A DNA stretch of 40,939 nt from Planctomycetota bacterium (GTDB taxonomy: Bacteria > Planctomycetota > Planctomycetia > Planctomycetales > Planctomycetaceae): assembly GCA_016872645.1 (NCBI GenBank), contig VGZH01000053.1, positions 1 to 40,939 of the forward strand. Direction: 5' to 3'. The notes under the pieces were generated by a model, which saw nothing but the letters and a program-made list of their open reading frames with translations, did not search any database and was not told where the DNA came from. The position numbers and the translations under genes were made by a program. Shown piece by piece: positions 1 to 8,322 of the stretch (positions are counted from its first letter, which is position 1; the number at the start of each line of letters is the position of its first letter).

Positions 1-453
1 CACGCCTTGCTTTTCGAGGTCTTCCTGCAAGCTGCCGTAGATGACTTCCGACTCGTACTGCGCCTTCACGCCGGCGAGATATTTCTTTTCGGCCTCCGGG
101 ATGCCTAGCCGGTCGTACGTTTTGCGAATGTCGTCCGGCACGTCCTCCCAACTCTTTTCGAGCTTCGCCGCCGCCTTCATGTAGTAATAGATGTCCTGAA
201 AGTCGATTTCCTCCAACGCCCCGCCCCAGTGCGGCATCGGCTTCTGAAAGAAGGTCTCCAGCGAGTTGATGCGAAAATCCCGCATCCACTTCGGCTCATT
301 CTTCATCTCGGAGATCTGATACACGATCTCCCGATCCAGCCCCTTCCGGCTCTTGAACACATACTTGTCCGTCGGATCGTGAAACCCGTACTGATAATCG
401 CCAATGCCGACGTCTTCGACGTCACGTTCTTGAACTGCCAGGTCGGTGGTCAT
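1..453 (-). CDS. sufB: SufB, Fe-S cluster scaffold (N-terminal part, runs off the window)
   Basis: Reading the minus strand from an ATG at 453 gives 151 codons open to the window edge. The protein starts MTTDLAVQERDVEDVGIGDY and carries the SufB-type N-terminal signatures YQYGFHDP, a KGLDREIVYQIS segment, and the PKWMRDFRINSLETF block that in SufB precedes the core beta-helix. SufB forms the SufBC2D scaffold on which Fe-S clusters are built in the cytoplasm. The gene lies 52 bp after sufC on the same strand, so the two are very probably cotranscribed. Catalytic and scaffold residues of the C-terminal half lie outside the window. SufD shares the beta-helix fold but usually lacks this N-terminal block, so SufB is preferred. 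Confidence 0.93.
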   Translation of the reverse strand, partial: MTTDLAVQERDVEDVGIGDYQYGFHDPTDKYVFKSRKGLDREIVYQISEMKNEPKWMRDFRINSLETFFQKPMPHWGGALEEIDFQDIYYYMKAAAKLEKSWEDVPDDIRKTYDRLGIPEAEKKYLAGVKAQYESEVIYGSLQEDLEKQGV

Positions 454-505
454 GATTAAATCTCGTATGGGGTGCGGTGTATCAGCACCGCTTTGGATAA
501 TTTGA

Positions 506-1312
506 TTACGCCTTCACGGCGACCGCTTGCTCTTCCGCCGCTTCGGTTGGATGTCGTTCTCTGACCGCCGCGTAGCCGTTGGCATGCAGGTCGTGAGCGA
601 GCGACGCGTCGCCCGTTTCCACAATTTTTCCGGCGAGCATCACATGCGTGAAGCTCGGCTTGTTGAATTCGAGCAGACGTTCGTGGTGCGTGATGATGAG
701 CACGCCCATGTGCGGGCCGTGGAGCTTGTTGAGTCCTTCGCTGACGGCTCGGACGGCGTCGCTGTCGAGGCCGCTGTCGGTTTCGTCGAGGATCGCGAAC
801 CGCGGCCGCAGCAGAGAGAGTTGCAAAATCTCCATCCGCTTCTTCTCGCCGCCAGAGAAGCCGTCGTTCAAGTAGCGCCGAGCGAACTCGCTGTCGATGT
901 CGATCTCGGCCATCTTGTCCTTCAGTTCGCGGCGGAAATCCTTCATCGGGATCAGCCCCTCGCCTTCCTTACGGTCGGGGTTGCGAACGTTCGAAGTCGC
1001 ATGCCGCAGGAAGTCCGAGACCTTCACTCCCGGAATCGTCACCGGGTACTGAAAGGCTAGAAAGATGCCCAGCCGCGCTCGCTGACACGGATCCAAATCC
1101 AGCACATTGACGCCGTCGAGCTCAATCTTCCCGCCGGTGATCTCGTACTTCGGGTGCCCCGCGATGACATACGCCAGAGTGCTCTTTCCACACCCATTCG
1201 GCCCCATCAACGCATGAATCTCTCCCTGCCGAATCTCCAGGTTCACCCCCTTGAGAATCGGCTTGCCATCCACGGCCACTCGCAAATCATCAATCTTCAA
1301 AATCGCACTCAT
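506..1312 (-). CDS. sufC: SufC, ABC-type ATPase of the Suf Fe-S assembly complex
   Basis: This 268-residue protein is a soluble ABC ATPase. Visible motifs are Walker A GPNGCGKS (37-44), the signature FSGGEKKR (152-159), Walker B FAILDETDSGLD (172-183) and the H-loop histidine at 209. The GGEKKR signature and the ETDSGLD Walker B are characteristic of SufC rather than of transporter ATPases. In the family SufC drives conformational change of SufB-SufD during cluster assembly. It is slightly longer than most SufC proteins (about 250) because of a C-terminal Ala/Glu-rich tail. sufB follows 52 bp downstream and nuoB and sufR lie upstream on the same strand, supporting a suf operon. Confidence 0.96.
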   Translation of the reverse strand: MSAILKIDDLRVAVDGKPILKGVNLEIRQGEIHALMGPNGCGKSTLAYVIAGHPKYEITGGKIELDGVNVLDLDPCQRARLGIFLAFQYPVTIPGVKVSDFLRHATSNVRNPDRKEGEGLIPMKDFRRELKDKMAEIDIDSEFARRYLNDGFSGGEKKRMEILQLSLLRPRFAILDETDSGLDSDAVRAVSEGLNKLHGPHMGVLIITHHERLLEFNKPSFTHVMLAGKIVETGDASLAHDLHANGYAAVRERHPTEAAEEQAVAVKA

Positions 1313-1333
1313 TCGACTTTCACTCTTTCCGCA

Positions 1334-1398
1334 GTACCGCGACCGTTAGAAAGCGGCCCACTTCGATCGACGTGGCCGCCTCCTAACGGTCGCGGTAC
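1334..1398. repeat. Palindromic intergenic repeat, copy 1
   Basis: Two perfect 16-bp inverted arms, 1334-1349 and 1383-1398, flank a 33-bp centre. The arm reads GTACCGCGACCGTTAG. The same design, with the same arm core GCGACCGT and a related centre, recurs at 2021-2088, so this is a repeat family and not just a terminator. It fills the gap between nuoB and sufC and would fold into a long hairpin in the transcript. Confidence 0.85.
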
Positions 1399-1424
1399 AG
1401 AAAAATGCTAGACCCTTCAATGAC

Positions 1425-1979
1425 TCACACGTTCAACACGCTCGGCACGGCCGCGACGCCGCTATGGTGCGGGACGGGCAGGACTTCGGTCATGCCTTTG
1501 CCGAGCTTGCGGGCTTTGATCTTGTCTTGGATGCGCATGATCCCTTCGAGCAGAGCTTCCGGGCGCGGCGGGCAGCCGGGGACATACACATCGACCGGGA
1601 CGACCAGATCGACGCCCTTGACGACGTGATAGCCCCACTTGAAGTACGGGCCGCCGCCGACCGTGCAGGCTCCCATCGCGATCACGTACTTCGGATCGGG
1701 CATCTGCTCGTAGAGCCGCCGGACTCGGCTGGCCATTTTGTAGGTGACGGTTCCGGCTACGATCATCAAGTCCGCTTGCCGAGGACTCGCGCGGAACGCC
1801 CCGGCCCCGAAGCGGTCCAAGTCAAACCGGCTGGCCCCAACGGCCATCATCTCGATCGCACAACAGGCCAGACCGAACGTCATCGGCCAAACACTGGACT
1901 CCTTGGCCCAGTTCATTGCCTGCTCCAGCGTCGAAACAATCACGTTCTCTTCAAAGCGTCCTTCGATCCAACTGCTCAT
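1425..1979 (-). CDS. nuoB: NuoB, NADH-quinone oxidoreductase subunit B
   Basis: The 184-residue product (from ATG at 1979) is the complex I subunit that holds cluster N2, the last Fe-S centre before quinone. The tandem cysteines are at C39-C40 ([10 protein letters not shown]), with C105 (GACTVGGG) and C136 (VPGCPPRP) completing the expected ligand set. The frame is open further upstream to 2096, but that part runs through a palindromic repeat and is unlikely to be coding; ATG at 2018 (MTKLKTS) is the other plausible start. No other nuo gene is in the window. The gene sits between sufR and sufC, an unusual place for it, with a palindromic repeat on each side. Length and motifs are intact, so it should be functional in complex I at the membrane. 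Confidence 0.95.
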   Translation of the reverse strand: MSSWIEGRFEENVIVSTLEQAMNWAKESSVWPMTFGLACCAIEMMAVGASRFDLDRFGAGAFRASPRQADLMIVAGTVTYKMASRVRRLYEQMPDPKYVIAMGACTVGGGPYFKWGYHVVKGVDLVVPVDVYVPGCPPRPEALLEGIMRIQDKIKARKLGKGMTEVLPVPHHSGVAAVPSVLNV

Positions 1980-2020
1980 GATTTGATCCGTTGTGTTTGA
2001 TGTTTTGAGTTTCGTCATCC

Positions 2021-2088
2021 TTACTGCGACCGTCAGGGAGCGACCCGATCGAGCATCGACGCCGACCGCTTCTTGACGGTCGCGGCAC
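2021..2088. repeat. Palindromic intergenic repeat, copy 2
   Basis: Inverted arms GCGACCGTCA (2026-2035) and its exact complement (2074-2083) enclose a centre similar to that of the element at 1334-1398. It lies just upstream of nuoB, so the two copies bracket that gene. Confidence 0.75.
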
Positions 2089-2154
2089 GAAAACACTCCC
2101 TGAATTACGGTCGAGCCGCAAACTCTAGCGGCACGAACTCGTCCTGCAATCGAC

Positions 2155-2784
2155 TCAACTTCTTACCGTTTCCGGCTGAAACTCACAGCAATGATGCCCG
2201 TCGAGGCAACACTTCGTGAGCGTCATTTTTGTCCCCAAGACTTCCGCGAAGACGTCTTGTTCCAATCCACAAATTCCGACGTCCGAAGACGCCAATTCTT
2301 GATACGGGCAACTGTTTTCTCGGAGGATTGGCAGATCGCCCGATTCGTCAACCTCGACATCGAACCCGCGATCCGCGAGCGAGGCTTGCAACTGCCGCAA
2401 ACGATCTGACAACGACCGCGAGCGATCCGTTCGCCCGTATCGCTTCACCATCGACTCGCGCACGCGCCGCACCACTCGATCGCGGAGCACCGGTTCTTCG
2501 ATGCTCTGCATCTCCTGCCAGAGGATCAGGGCGAGGTCGCTGTAATTCTCGCCGAGCTGGTTCAAACCCAATTCCGAAACCTGATAAACAAAGTGTGGGC
2601 GACCTCGGCCACTGCGGACCATGACTCGCGAGACAGACCCTTGCCCCTGCAACCGGACGAGTCGCTGACGCACGGCGGTCGCAGTCACGCCGACCGAACG
2701 GCAGATGTCTGAAATCGTGCCGGAACCGAGCCGATGAAGCTGATCTAAGAATGCTCGATCACTGGTTTCGAGTGCGACTTTCAT
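2155..2784 (-). CDS. sufR: SufR-like Fe-S-sensing transcriptional repressor
   Basis: From ATG 2784 the product is 209 residues; an upstream TTG at 2823 would add 13. The N-terminal part is a winged helix ([19 protein letters not shown] recognition region, wing [11 protein letters not shown]), and the C-terminal part holds a cysteine cluster: a C-x12-C pair (SCPYQ and ICGLE) followed by KCC and HCC pairs. This layout matches the SufR family, DeoR/ArsR-like regulators that bind an Fe-S cluster and repress suf genes when clusters are sufficient. The position as first gene of the suf block, just behind a palindrome overlapping the promoter, fits autoregulation. Which four of the six cysteines bind the cluster cannot be told from sequence alone. 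Confidence 0.85.
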   Translation of the reverse strand: MKVALETSDRAFLDQLHRLGSGTISDICRSVGVTATAVRQRLVRLQGQGSVSRVMVRSGRGRPHFVYQVSELGLNQLGENYSDLALILWQEMQSIEEPVLRDRVVRRVRESMVKRYGRTDRSRSLSDRLRQLQASLADRGFDVEVDESGDLPILRENSCPYQELASSDVGICGLEQDVFAEVLGTKMTLTKCCLDGHHCCEFQPETVRS

Positions 2785-2867
2785 GGCTAAACCGACTGCA
2801 CTACCTTGAGGTTGCGACGACAAGGACAGACCAAAAATGGTGCTTCGAGTCAGATCGTATCGGGACG

Positions 2868-2895
2868 ATTTAATTTAGACAATCAAAATTGTCAA
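2868..2895 (-). promoter_or_regulatory. Candidate promoter of the sufR-nuoB-sufC-sufB block
   Basis: On the minus strand a perfect -35 box TTGACA (2895-2890) is followed after 16 bp by TTAAAT (2873-2868) as -10 box. Transcription would start near 2861, about 75 bp before the preferred sufR ATG. The region is AT-rich in an otherwise GC-rich neighbourhood. Confidence 0.6.
2878..2893. promoter_or_regulatory. Candidate SufR operator
   Basis: The perfect inverted repeat GACAATCAAAATTGTC (two 6-bp arms, 4-bp centre) overlaps the last four bases of the -35 box and the spacer of the sufR promoter. A dimeric repressor bound here would block RNA polymerase. The sequence differs from the operators described in cyanobacteria and mycobacteria, so assignment to SufR rests on position and symmetry. 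Confidence 0.55.
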
Positions 2896-3082
2896 AAATC
2901 ACCGGAGCGATCACCAACTCTCAATCTGCCGGACACTTTACCGCTTCCAACCAAAGACAACTCGAACAACAAATGACCAAGAAGTAGACTCCTCTCACGC
3001 GTCGACGGCTTCGCCGAATTCTCAGCCATTTTGAGTCTCGCGATACCCGGAGGGGATTCAGATTTCGACGGGACTGAACTTC

Positions 3083-4081
3083 ATGAATCAACCTCTAATT
3101 CCCAAACCTCCGCCAGATAGCGAACAGGTCTTGGGTTTTCTGTTTCGTCCTCCATCGCAGACTTGGGAACAGGTTTTGATTGGTGATGGATCAAAGCGGT
3201 TCGTGTGGATGTGGTTCAAGCCTCCAACGGTTCCCCAAGGTTTGATCATCCGAGTTCCCGAGGATAACTCACCGGCACACGGCTTGACGCTCCGTTCTGT
3301 CCTGCCCTTCGCTGGTGTCGACCCGACCTGGGTGGTGATGTGGCAGGTCTATGGCATGACCTATCCAGGCATGAACGGAACCAATCCTCTGTTAGATCAG
3401 TCAATCCCCGCTCCAGTAGTTGGCCAAGACCCAAGCATCGTGATCTTTGTTGGAGCCCCGCAGCCGAGTTTCATGCCGATTCCGCCGATGATCCCACTGG
3501 CTTCGATGCCAATAACGTCGCCGGTTGGGCAGACAGCGACTTCCATTCAAGACAACGCCGCTGAAGTCTTAGAAAGGCTGGACATCGAATGGAACGCGGC
3601 AATGGATGTCGAGAAGGATCTCGATCGCCTGCGCAAGATGCTGGTCGACATGATGAGTCGATTGAAGTCGTTGAACCGAGATTTGAATCCTGATGAGCGA
3701 CTTTATTCCAGCCGCGAGGACAAACAGGATTGGCTCGACGCGAGGCGATTCTTAAGGGACTCAGACAATCGACTGCGAGCAGCCGTCAAAGAGTTCGACA
3801 TCGGCGATCCCAGTTCGGCCGGACACAAGCGTTACTACGAGGGGCTACACGCTCAGTTCGTCGTTCCGCGGGTGCCATTCGATGGGATGGAGCAAGCGCT
3901 GATTGGATTCGAGTTCTACCGCAAGTTGCTGACGACTCTGCACGGCAAAATGAACAGCGTCTACCTCGCCGCCCAAAGTAACGCCGAACGCCGAGCACAA
4001 ATGGTCTTGGCCCGAATCGCCAACAAAGTCCGCGAGGCGAGCAACAAGAAGACGGCGCTGGGCGTCGTTATGGACGGCTGA
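3083..4081 (+). CDS. Hypothetical protein with proline-rich middle and coiled C-terminal half
   Basis: I do not recognise this 332-residue protein. There is no signal peptide. Residues 1-125 look like a compact beta-rich domain rich in Trp and Pro (FVWMWFKPP, WVVMWQVYGM). Residues 126-160 are a Pro/Met/Ile-rich linker. From about 165 the protein is helical and charged (EKDLDRLRKMLVDMMSRLKSL), probably coiled coil, ending with a conserved-looking helix and a basic tail. It starts 182 bp or more from the divergent suf promoter and has no codirectional neighbour. The ATG follows a GGGA stretch nine bases upstream. It may be lineage-specific. Confidence 0.75.
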   Translation: MNQPLIPKPPPDSEQVLGFLFRPPSQTWEQVLIGDGSKRFVWMWFKPPTVPQGLIIRVPEDNSPAHGLTLRSVLPFAGVDPTWVVMWQVYGMTYPGMNGTNPLLDQSIPAPVVGQDPSIVIFVGAPQPSFMPIPPMIPLASMPITSPVGQTATSIQDNAAEVLERLDIEWNAAMDVEKDLDRLRKMLVDMMSRLKSLNRDLNPDERLYSSREDKQDWLDARRFLRDSDNRLRAAVKEFDIGDPSSAGHKRYYEGLHAQFVVPRVPFDGMEQALIGFEFYRKLLTTLHGKMNSVYLAAQSNAERRAQMVLARIANKVREASNKKTALGVVMDG

Positions 4082-4096
4082 TCTTGAGCGTCAGGA

Positions 4097-4210
4097 TCAG
4101 TCGCCGTCGTTGTGTGGCGGAGTCGTCAGCACGAGCCAAAAGAAGCGGCCGGTGAAGCACGCGATCACGGTCCAGGTGGCGAGCATCATCGCCCAGGCGG
4201 TGGTAGTCAT
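4097..4210 (-). CDS. Small single-span subunit of the NSS transporter (MetS-like)
   Basis: A 37-residue reading frame whose ATG overlaps the TGA of the transporter gene (ATGA at 4210-4207), so translation is coupled. The product starts MTTTAWAMMLATWTVIACF, forms one hydrophobic helix (residues 5-28) and ends with a short acidic tail PPHNDGD. This matches in size, topology and position the small subunits found next to bacterial sodium:neurotransmitter-type symporters, such as MetS beside MetP in Corynebacterium. The usual family length is 30-60 residues. It is too short for many gene finders. The overlap and helix are seen directly; the partnership is inferred. Confidence 0.68.
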   Translation of the reverse strand: MTTTAWAMMLATWTVIACFTGRFFWLVLTTPPHNDGD

Positions 4211-5841
4211 TGAGCGGGCTCCTTCTTGCGATTCAGGGCGACGTAGACCAGCACCGCGCAGCCGATGAACAGCAGCACTAGGAGCAGTCGGGTAATGTCT
4301 TCGACGAAGTGATTAGTCATGCCGCCAGCGGCATTGAACCAAGCGTAGTCCTTCACGCCAACATGTAGCAGTTTGCCGATCACGCTGCCGGGATCGAGGC
4401 TCCAACCGTCGCCGGAAAACAGGCCGGAGAACGACTCGCCCCACGGCTTGCTTGGCTTGATGAGTGAGCCAACGAAGACCGTCAGAATGAACAGCGGAGT
4501 GACGTACTTGATGATGAAGCGAAACGCAAGCGGCACTTTCATGTCCGCTCCACGAGTGATCTCGTCCCAGCCTTTGTCCATGCCGAAGACGTAGGCGAAG
4601 ATGAAGGACTCCAGCAGCGCGAACACCACGAGACCGAACGTTCCGGCCCAGAAGTCGAACTCGTCAAACATGCCGGAGTGGTAAAAGAAGATGCACGGCA
4701 GCGCCAGGGCCAGCGTCACCGCTCCGAACGCCAACGACGAGCGCGAGCGTGGGACTTTGAACTCGTCTTCCAGAAACGCCATCACCGGCTGCCCCATCGC
4801 CAGCGACGACGTAATCCCCGCGAAGAACAGCAGTCCGAACCACATCGCTCCGGCGACCGGAGCGAACCAACCCCAGTTGTTGAACAGCGTCGGCAGCGTG
4901 AGGAATCCGAGTGCGAAGCCGCCCCCTTTCGTCGCCTCCATCACGGCGTCGAGACCGAGGTACGCGACAGAAATTGGAATCAGAATCGAGCCACCCAGCA
5001 GTACCTCCACGAATTCATTCATCCAGCCGGCTGACGCCGCGTTGAGGGCGATGTCGTCTTTCTTCCGTAGGTACGAGGCGTAACAGTGGGCCGACCCCAT
5101 TCCGACCGACAGAGTGAAGAAAATCTGACCAGCTGCAGCGAGCCAAGTAGTCGGATTCAACAGGCCATCGAAGTTCGGATTCCAGACGAAATTCAATCCG
5201 ACCAACGGACTTTCCTTCACGTTGGGTGAGTCCGTCGAAAGTGTCAGCCCGCGAAACGCCAGGATCGCTCCAAAGACGATCAGCAGCGGCATTCCGATTT
5301 TCGCCGCCAGTTCGATCCCCTTCGCTAAGCCACGAGACAAGAACCAAACGTTCAAACTCAGCGTCAGCCCGAACCAAAACAGCGCCTCGCCTGGGCTGGA
5401 AAGAATTCCCGATTCGGGCTTGCCGAGATACTTGTCGAGGAATGCACTCGGCAGCGTGTCGCGAAATGTCCCGATGACCGAATGCCAGACATACGCCAAC
5501 GTCCAGGACTCGAGATAGCAGTAGTACGCGGCGATCGTCAGGTTAGCGAACAGCCCAAACACACCGACGTACTTCAGCCAACCGGCTCGCCCCATTTTGT
5601 CGAACATGCCGGGGCACGAGTGATGCCCAAATTGCCCGCCGTGTCGGCCAATCGCCCACTCGATCCAAAGCAGCGGCAGCCCCATGAGCACGAAAGTTAC
5701 CAAATACGGAATGATGAACGCCCCGCCGCCGTTCTGAGCCGCTTGAGCCGGAAATCGCAGAAAATTCCCCAACCCAACCGCGTTGCCGGCCATCGCCAGC
5801 ACGAGCCCCAGTCGACTTCCCCAGCCTTCCTTCTGCGACAT
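4207..5841 (-). CDS. Sodium-dependent transporter, NSS/SNF family
   Basis: The 544-residue protein is a polytopic inner-membrane symporter. The first helix has the family hallmark GNAVGLGNFLRFP (19-31), the unwound sodium and substrate binding segment; further hallmarks are GGGAFIIPYL in TM2 and the FFTLSVGMGSAHCYASY segment in TM6. About 12 helices are predictable by eye. Bacterial members import amino acids such as tryptophan, tyrosine, methionine or alanine with sodium. The coupled MetS-like subunit directly downstream suggests a methionine/alanine type importer, but substrate cannot be fixed from sequence. The start ATG is preceded by GGAGGC seven bases upstream. It is separated from phoB by 140 bp and probably has its own promoter. 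Confidence 0.93.
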   Translation of the reverse strand: MSQKEGWGSRLGLVLAMAGNAVGLGNFLRFPAQAAQNGGGAFIIPYLVTFVLMGLPLLWIEWAIGRHGGQFGHHSCPGMFDKMGRAGWLKYVGVFGLFANLTIAAYYCYLESWTLAYVWHSVIGTFRDTLPSAFLDKYLGKPESGILSSPGEALFWFGLTLSLNVWFLSRGLAKGIELAAKIGMPLLIVFGAILAFRGLTLSTDSPNVKESPLVGLNFVWNPNFDGLLNPTTWLAAAGQIFFTLSVGMGSAHCYASYLRKKDDIALNAASAGWMNEFVEVLLGGSILIPISVAYLGLDAVMEATKGGGFALGFLTLPTLFNNWGWFAPVAGAMWFGLLFFAGITSSLAMGQPVMAFLEDEFKVPRSRSSLAFGAVTLALALPCIFFYHSGMFDEFDFWAGTFGLVVFALLESFIFAYVFGMDKGWDEITRGADMKVPLAFRFIIKYVTPLFILTVFVGSLIKPSKPWGESFSGLFSGDGWSLDPGSVIGKLLHVGVKDYAWFNAAGGMTNHFVEDITRLLLVLLFIGCAVLVYVALNRKKEPAQ

Positions 5842-5981
5842 GCTGCCTGCCTCCGATGGGAAATGCTCAACGCCAAGATGCGTGAGGCGGTGTAGCGTAT
5901 TGTTGCCCAGCGATTTTTCAAACGGTCATCGCCCGACACTCTGCGTCTGGCTCGTTTTTACCGCTGGGCTCTGAAGTTACG

Positions 5982-6668
5982 CTACTCGGCCTTGAAGCGA
6001 TAGCCGATGCCGCGAACCGTCTCGATCAAGCAGCCTCTGTCGCCAAGCTTTTGCCGCAGCGAGCGGACATGCACGTCGATCGTTCGTTCGAGGGCGTTCG
6101 CATCCTCGCCGCGAGCGTTGTCGAGCAATTCGTTGCGCGAGTACGGCCGGCCGGGACGGCGCATCAGCGTCCAGAGCATCTTGAATTCGGTGGGCGTGAG
6201 CTGCATCTCCTCGCCATCGAGTGTTGCCGTGTGCAGCGTGCGATCGACTTCGATACCCGCAACCGAAATCACTTCGCCCGAGACGGGTTCGACCGACGGA
6301 CGTCGCAACAGAGCTTTAATGCGGCTGATCAGCGGTTTGATTTTGAACGGCTTGGCGACATAGTCATCAGCTCCCATGTTGAAGCCGACGATCTCGTCCA
6401 CCTCTTCGCTTTTCGCGGTGACCATCAAAATACGAATGCCCTGAGTCTTGGGATCGGAACGAAGTTGCCGACAAATCTGCAGGCCATCGAGCCCGGGCAG
6501 CATCAGGTCTAGCAAGACCAGATCGGGAACGGATGCCTGCGCCCGCCTCAAACCCTCGGCGCCGTCGCTGGACGCGCTGACGTCGAAGCCTTCGCGGCTC
6601 AAGTTGTAGCTCAGGATGTCGATCAGCGAGCGTTCATCCTCGATGATCAGGATCTTGGGCTTCGGCAT
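5982..6668 (-). CDS. phoB: PhoB-type response regulator
   Basis: An OmpR/PhoB-class response regulator of 228 residues from ATG 6668 (an in-frame start at 6689 adds seven). The receiver domain has the acidic pair E10-D11, phospho-acceptor D54 (LLDLMLPG), T84 and K106 (AKPF). The C-terminal winged helix (about 130-226) has the typical TPTEFKML and TIDVHVRSLRQKLG segments and ends GIGYRFKAE. It is the last gene of the phoR-pstSCAB-phoU-phoB run, 59 bp after phoU, so it should answer PhoR and bind Pho boxes when phosphate is low. AAAGG lies nine bases before ATG 6668, which decides for that start. Confidence 0.95.
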   Translation of the reverse strand: MPKPKILIIEDERSLIDILSYNLSREGFDVSASSDGAEGLRRAQASVPDLVLLDLMLPGLDGLQICRQLRSDPKTQGIRILMVTAKSEEVDEIVGFNMGADDYVAKPFKIKPLISRIKALLRRPSVEPVSGEVISVAGIEVDRTLHTATLDGEEMQLTPTEFKMLWTLMRRPGRPYSRNELLDNARGEDANALERTIDVHVRSLRQKLGDRGCLIETVRGIGYRFKAE

Positions 6669-6727
6669 GGAGAAAGCCTTTCTCGTCATACAGTATTACG
6701 AAAGAACTGTTTTCGGCTCGCCAATTC

Positions 6728-7390
6728 TCATTGGAAGTGAGCCCGGTGGCGAATGATTTCCCCTTCGACCAGATAGACTACATCTTCCGCGATGTTAGTG
6801 GCGTGATCGGCGACTCGTTCGATGTGCCGTGAGGCCGAAAAAAGACTCAATGCCGCCTCGATGAACTGCGGATCGCGTTTCATCACTTCCATGAGCTCGA
6901 AGATGATCTCGCGATTGAGTTCATCCACGACGTGATCGGACTCCGTCACATGCCGTGCGAGCTGGCTGTCCAGCCCGACGTAGGCATCGATCGACTGATG
7001 CAGCAATTCGACCGCCCGGTTGGCCATCTCTTTCAGTTTTTGAGGAACTTCAATCCCCGGCTGGTTGACCAAGCTGCAAGCTCGTTCGGCGATATGCACG
7101 CTGATGTCCGCGACTCGTTCCAGTTCGGCGCTGATCTTGAGCACCGAAGTGATCCGTCGCAGGTCGGTCGCCACCGGTTGATGCAGCGCGAGAATTTTCA
7201 GGCACTCTTCTTCGATGCTGACGTCGAAGCGATCGACCTCGTCATCTTGCTTGGCCAGTGCGCGAGCCCGATCGATGTCCGGGTCCGAAAGTTCGGCGAC
7301 CGCTTTGTGGACAAGCTCTTCGACGGTCGCGCACATCGACAGCAGATTGCGATGCAGGATCGTAAGATCGCGAGTGAGGTGAATGGTCAT
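6728..7390 (-). CDS. phoU: PhoU, phosphate signalling regulator
   Basis: The 220-residue all-helical protein shows the two tandem three-helix PhoU repeats, with the metal-binding type motifs RVADISVHIAE and RVADHATNIAEDVVYLVEG near residues 92-103 and 191-208. PhoU links the PstSCAB transporter to PhoR and damps the response when phosphate is plentiful. It sits 12 bp after pstB and before phoB, the usual place. Length is normal for the family. Confidence 0.96.
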   Translation of the reverse strand: MTIHLTRDLTILHRNLLSMCATVEELVHKAVAELSDPDIDRARALAKQDDEVDRFDVSIEEECLKILALHQPVATDLRRITSVLKISAELERVADISVHIAERACSLVNQPGIEVPQKLKEMANRAVELLHQSIDAYVGLDSQLARHVTESDHVVDELNREIIFELMEVMKRDPQFIEAALSLFSASRHIERVADHATNIAEDVVYLVEGEIIRHRAHFQ

Positions 7391-7402
7391 GGAATGATTT
7401 CG

Positions 7403-8320
7403 TTACCCGAATTTCCCCGTGATGTAGTCTTCCGTTTGCTTCTTTCGGGGTGTCGTAAACAGTCTTTGTGTGTCATCGACTTCGATCAAATAGCCTTGGA
7501 AGAAGAAGGCGGTTCGATCGCTGATGCGGGCCGCTTGCTGCATGTTGTGGGTTACGATGACGATCGTGTAGTTCTGCTTCAGCTCGAAGATCAGGTCTTC
7601 GATGCGTGCGGTCGAGGCGGGGTCGAGTGCCGACGCCGGTTCATCCATCAGGATCACTTCCGGATTGGTCGCCAGCGCTCGCGCGATGCAGAGACGTTGT
7701 TGCTGCCCACCGGAGAGGGCGAGGGCCGAGTCTGGCAGACGGTCTTTGACTTCGTCCCACAGCGCGGCTCGCTTGAGCGATTGTTCGACAATTTCCAAGA
7801 GAGCTTTGTGGTTCCGCTGACCGGCGATCTTCGGGCCATAGGCGACGTTGTCGAAGATCGACTTCGGAAATGGCGTCGATTTTTGGAAGACCATGCCGAC
7901 ACGCTTGCGCAGCGCGACCACATCGACATCGGAAGCGTAAATCTCCTGCCCTTCGAGCAGCACGGTCCCGTTGTGCCGCGAGCCTTCGATGATGTCGTTC
8001 ATGCGGTTGAGCGTTCTTAGGAACGTGCTCTTGCCGCAACCGGAGGGGCCGATGAAAGCAGTGACGCTCCGTTCGGCGATGGTCATCGACACGTCGAATA
8101 GCGCTTGTTTTTCGCCGTAGAAGAAGTTGAGGTTGCGGACGTCAAGCTTCGTGACCTCGGTTTCCACGGGACGAGTCCTTTTGTGGGTTTCGCGCTGTTG
8201 CCGCTGGTGCATCAAATCGGAAAACGACTGCATGATCGTCATACGATGAGCCTCCTGCCGCACGCCGAGCAGGCCGGCAGTGGCTTTGGTTGTCCGGTCG
8301 ATCGTGGATGATGTCGTCAT
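7403..8320 (-). CDS. pstB: PstB, phosphate ABC transporter ATPase
   Basis: The phosphate-importer ATPase, 305 residues from ATG 8320. Motifs: Walker [10 protein letters not shown]-loop in [11 protein letters not shown], signature LSGGQQQR, Walker [15 protein letters not shown]-loop THNMQQA. The [15 protein letters not shown] stretch is PstB-specific. An N-terminal extension of about 55 residues, rich in Thr, Arg and Gln, precedes the ATPase fold. The frame stays open upstream into pstA; ATG 8329 would overlap the pstA stop, and ATG 8320 lies right after it, so a start in this cluster gives tight coupling. Works at the cytoplasmic face with PstA and PstC. Confidence 0.95.
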   Translation of the reverse strand: MTTSSTIDRTTKATAGLLGVRQEAHRMTIMQSFSDLMHQRQQRETHKRTRPVETEVTKLDVRNLNFFYGEKQALFDVSMTIAERSVTAFIGPSGCGKSTFLRTLNRMNDIIEGSRHNGTVLLEGQEIYASDVDVVALRKRVGMVFQKSTPFPKSIFDNVAYGPKIAGQRNHKALLEIVEQSLKRAALWDEVKDRLPDSALALSGGQQQRLCIARALATNPEVILMDEPASALDPASTARIEDLIFELKQNYTIVIVTHNMQQAARISDRTAFFFQGYLIEVDDTQRLFTTPRKKQTEDYITGKFG

Positions 8321-8322
8321 AG

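Noticed and set aside
527-1060. Plus-strand open frame opposite sufC
   Set aside because: It is an antisense shadow of a high-GC gene; no ribosome site, no family features.
1980-2096. Upstream extension of nuoB
   Set aside because: It runs through a palindromic repeat and matches nothing in the NuoB family.
6932-8020. 362-codon plus-strand frame across phoU and pstB
   Set aside because: Antisense to two clear genes; length is due to codon bias.
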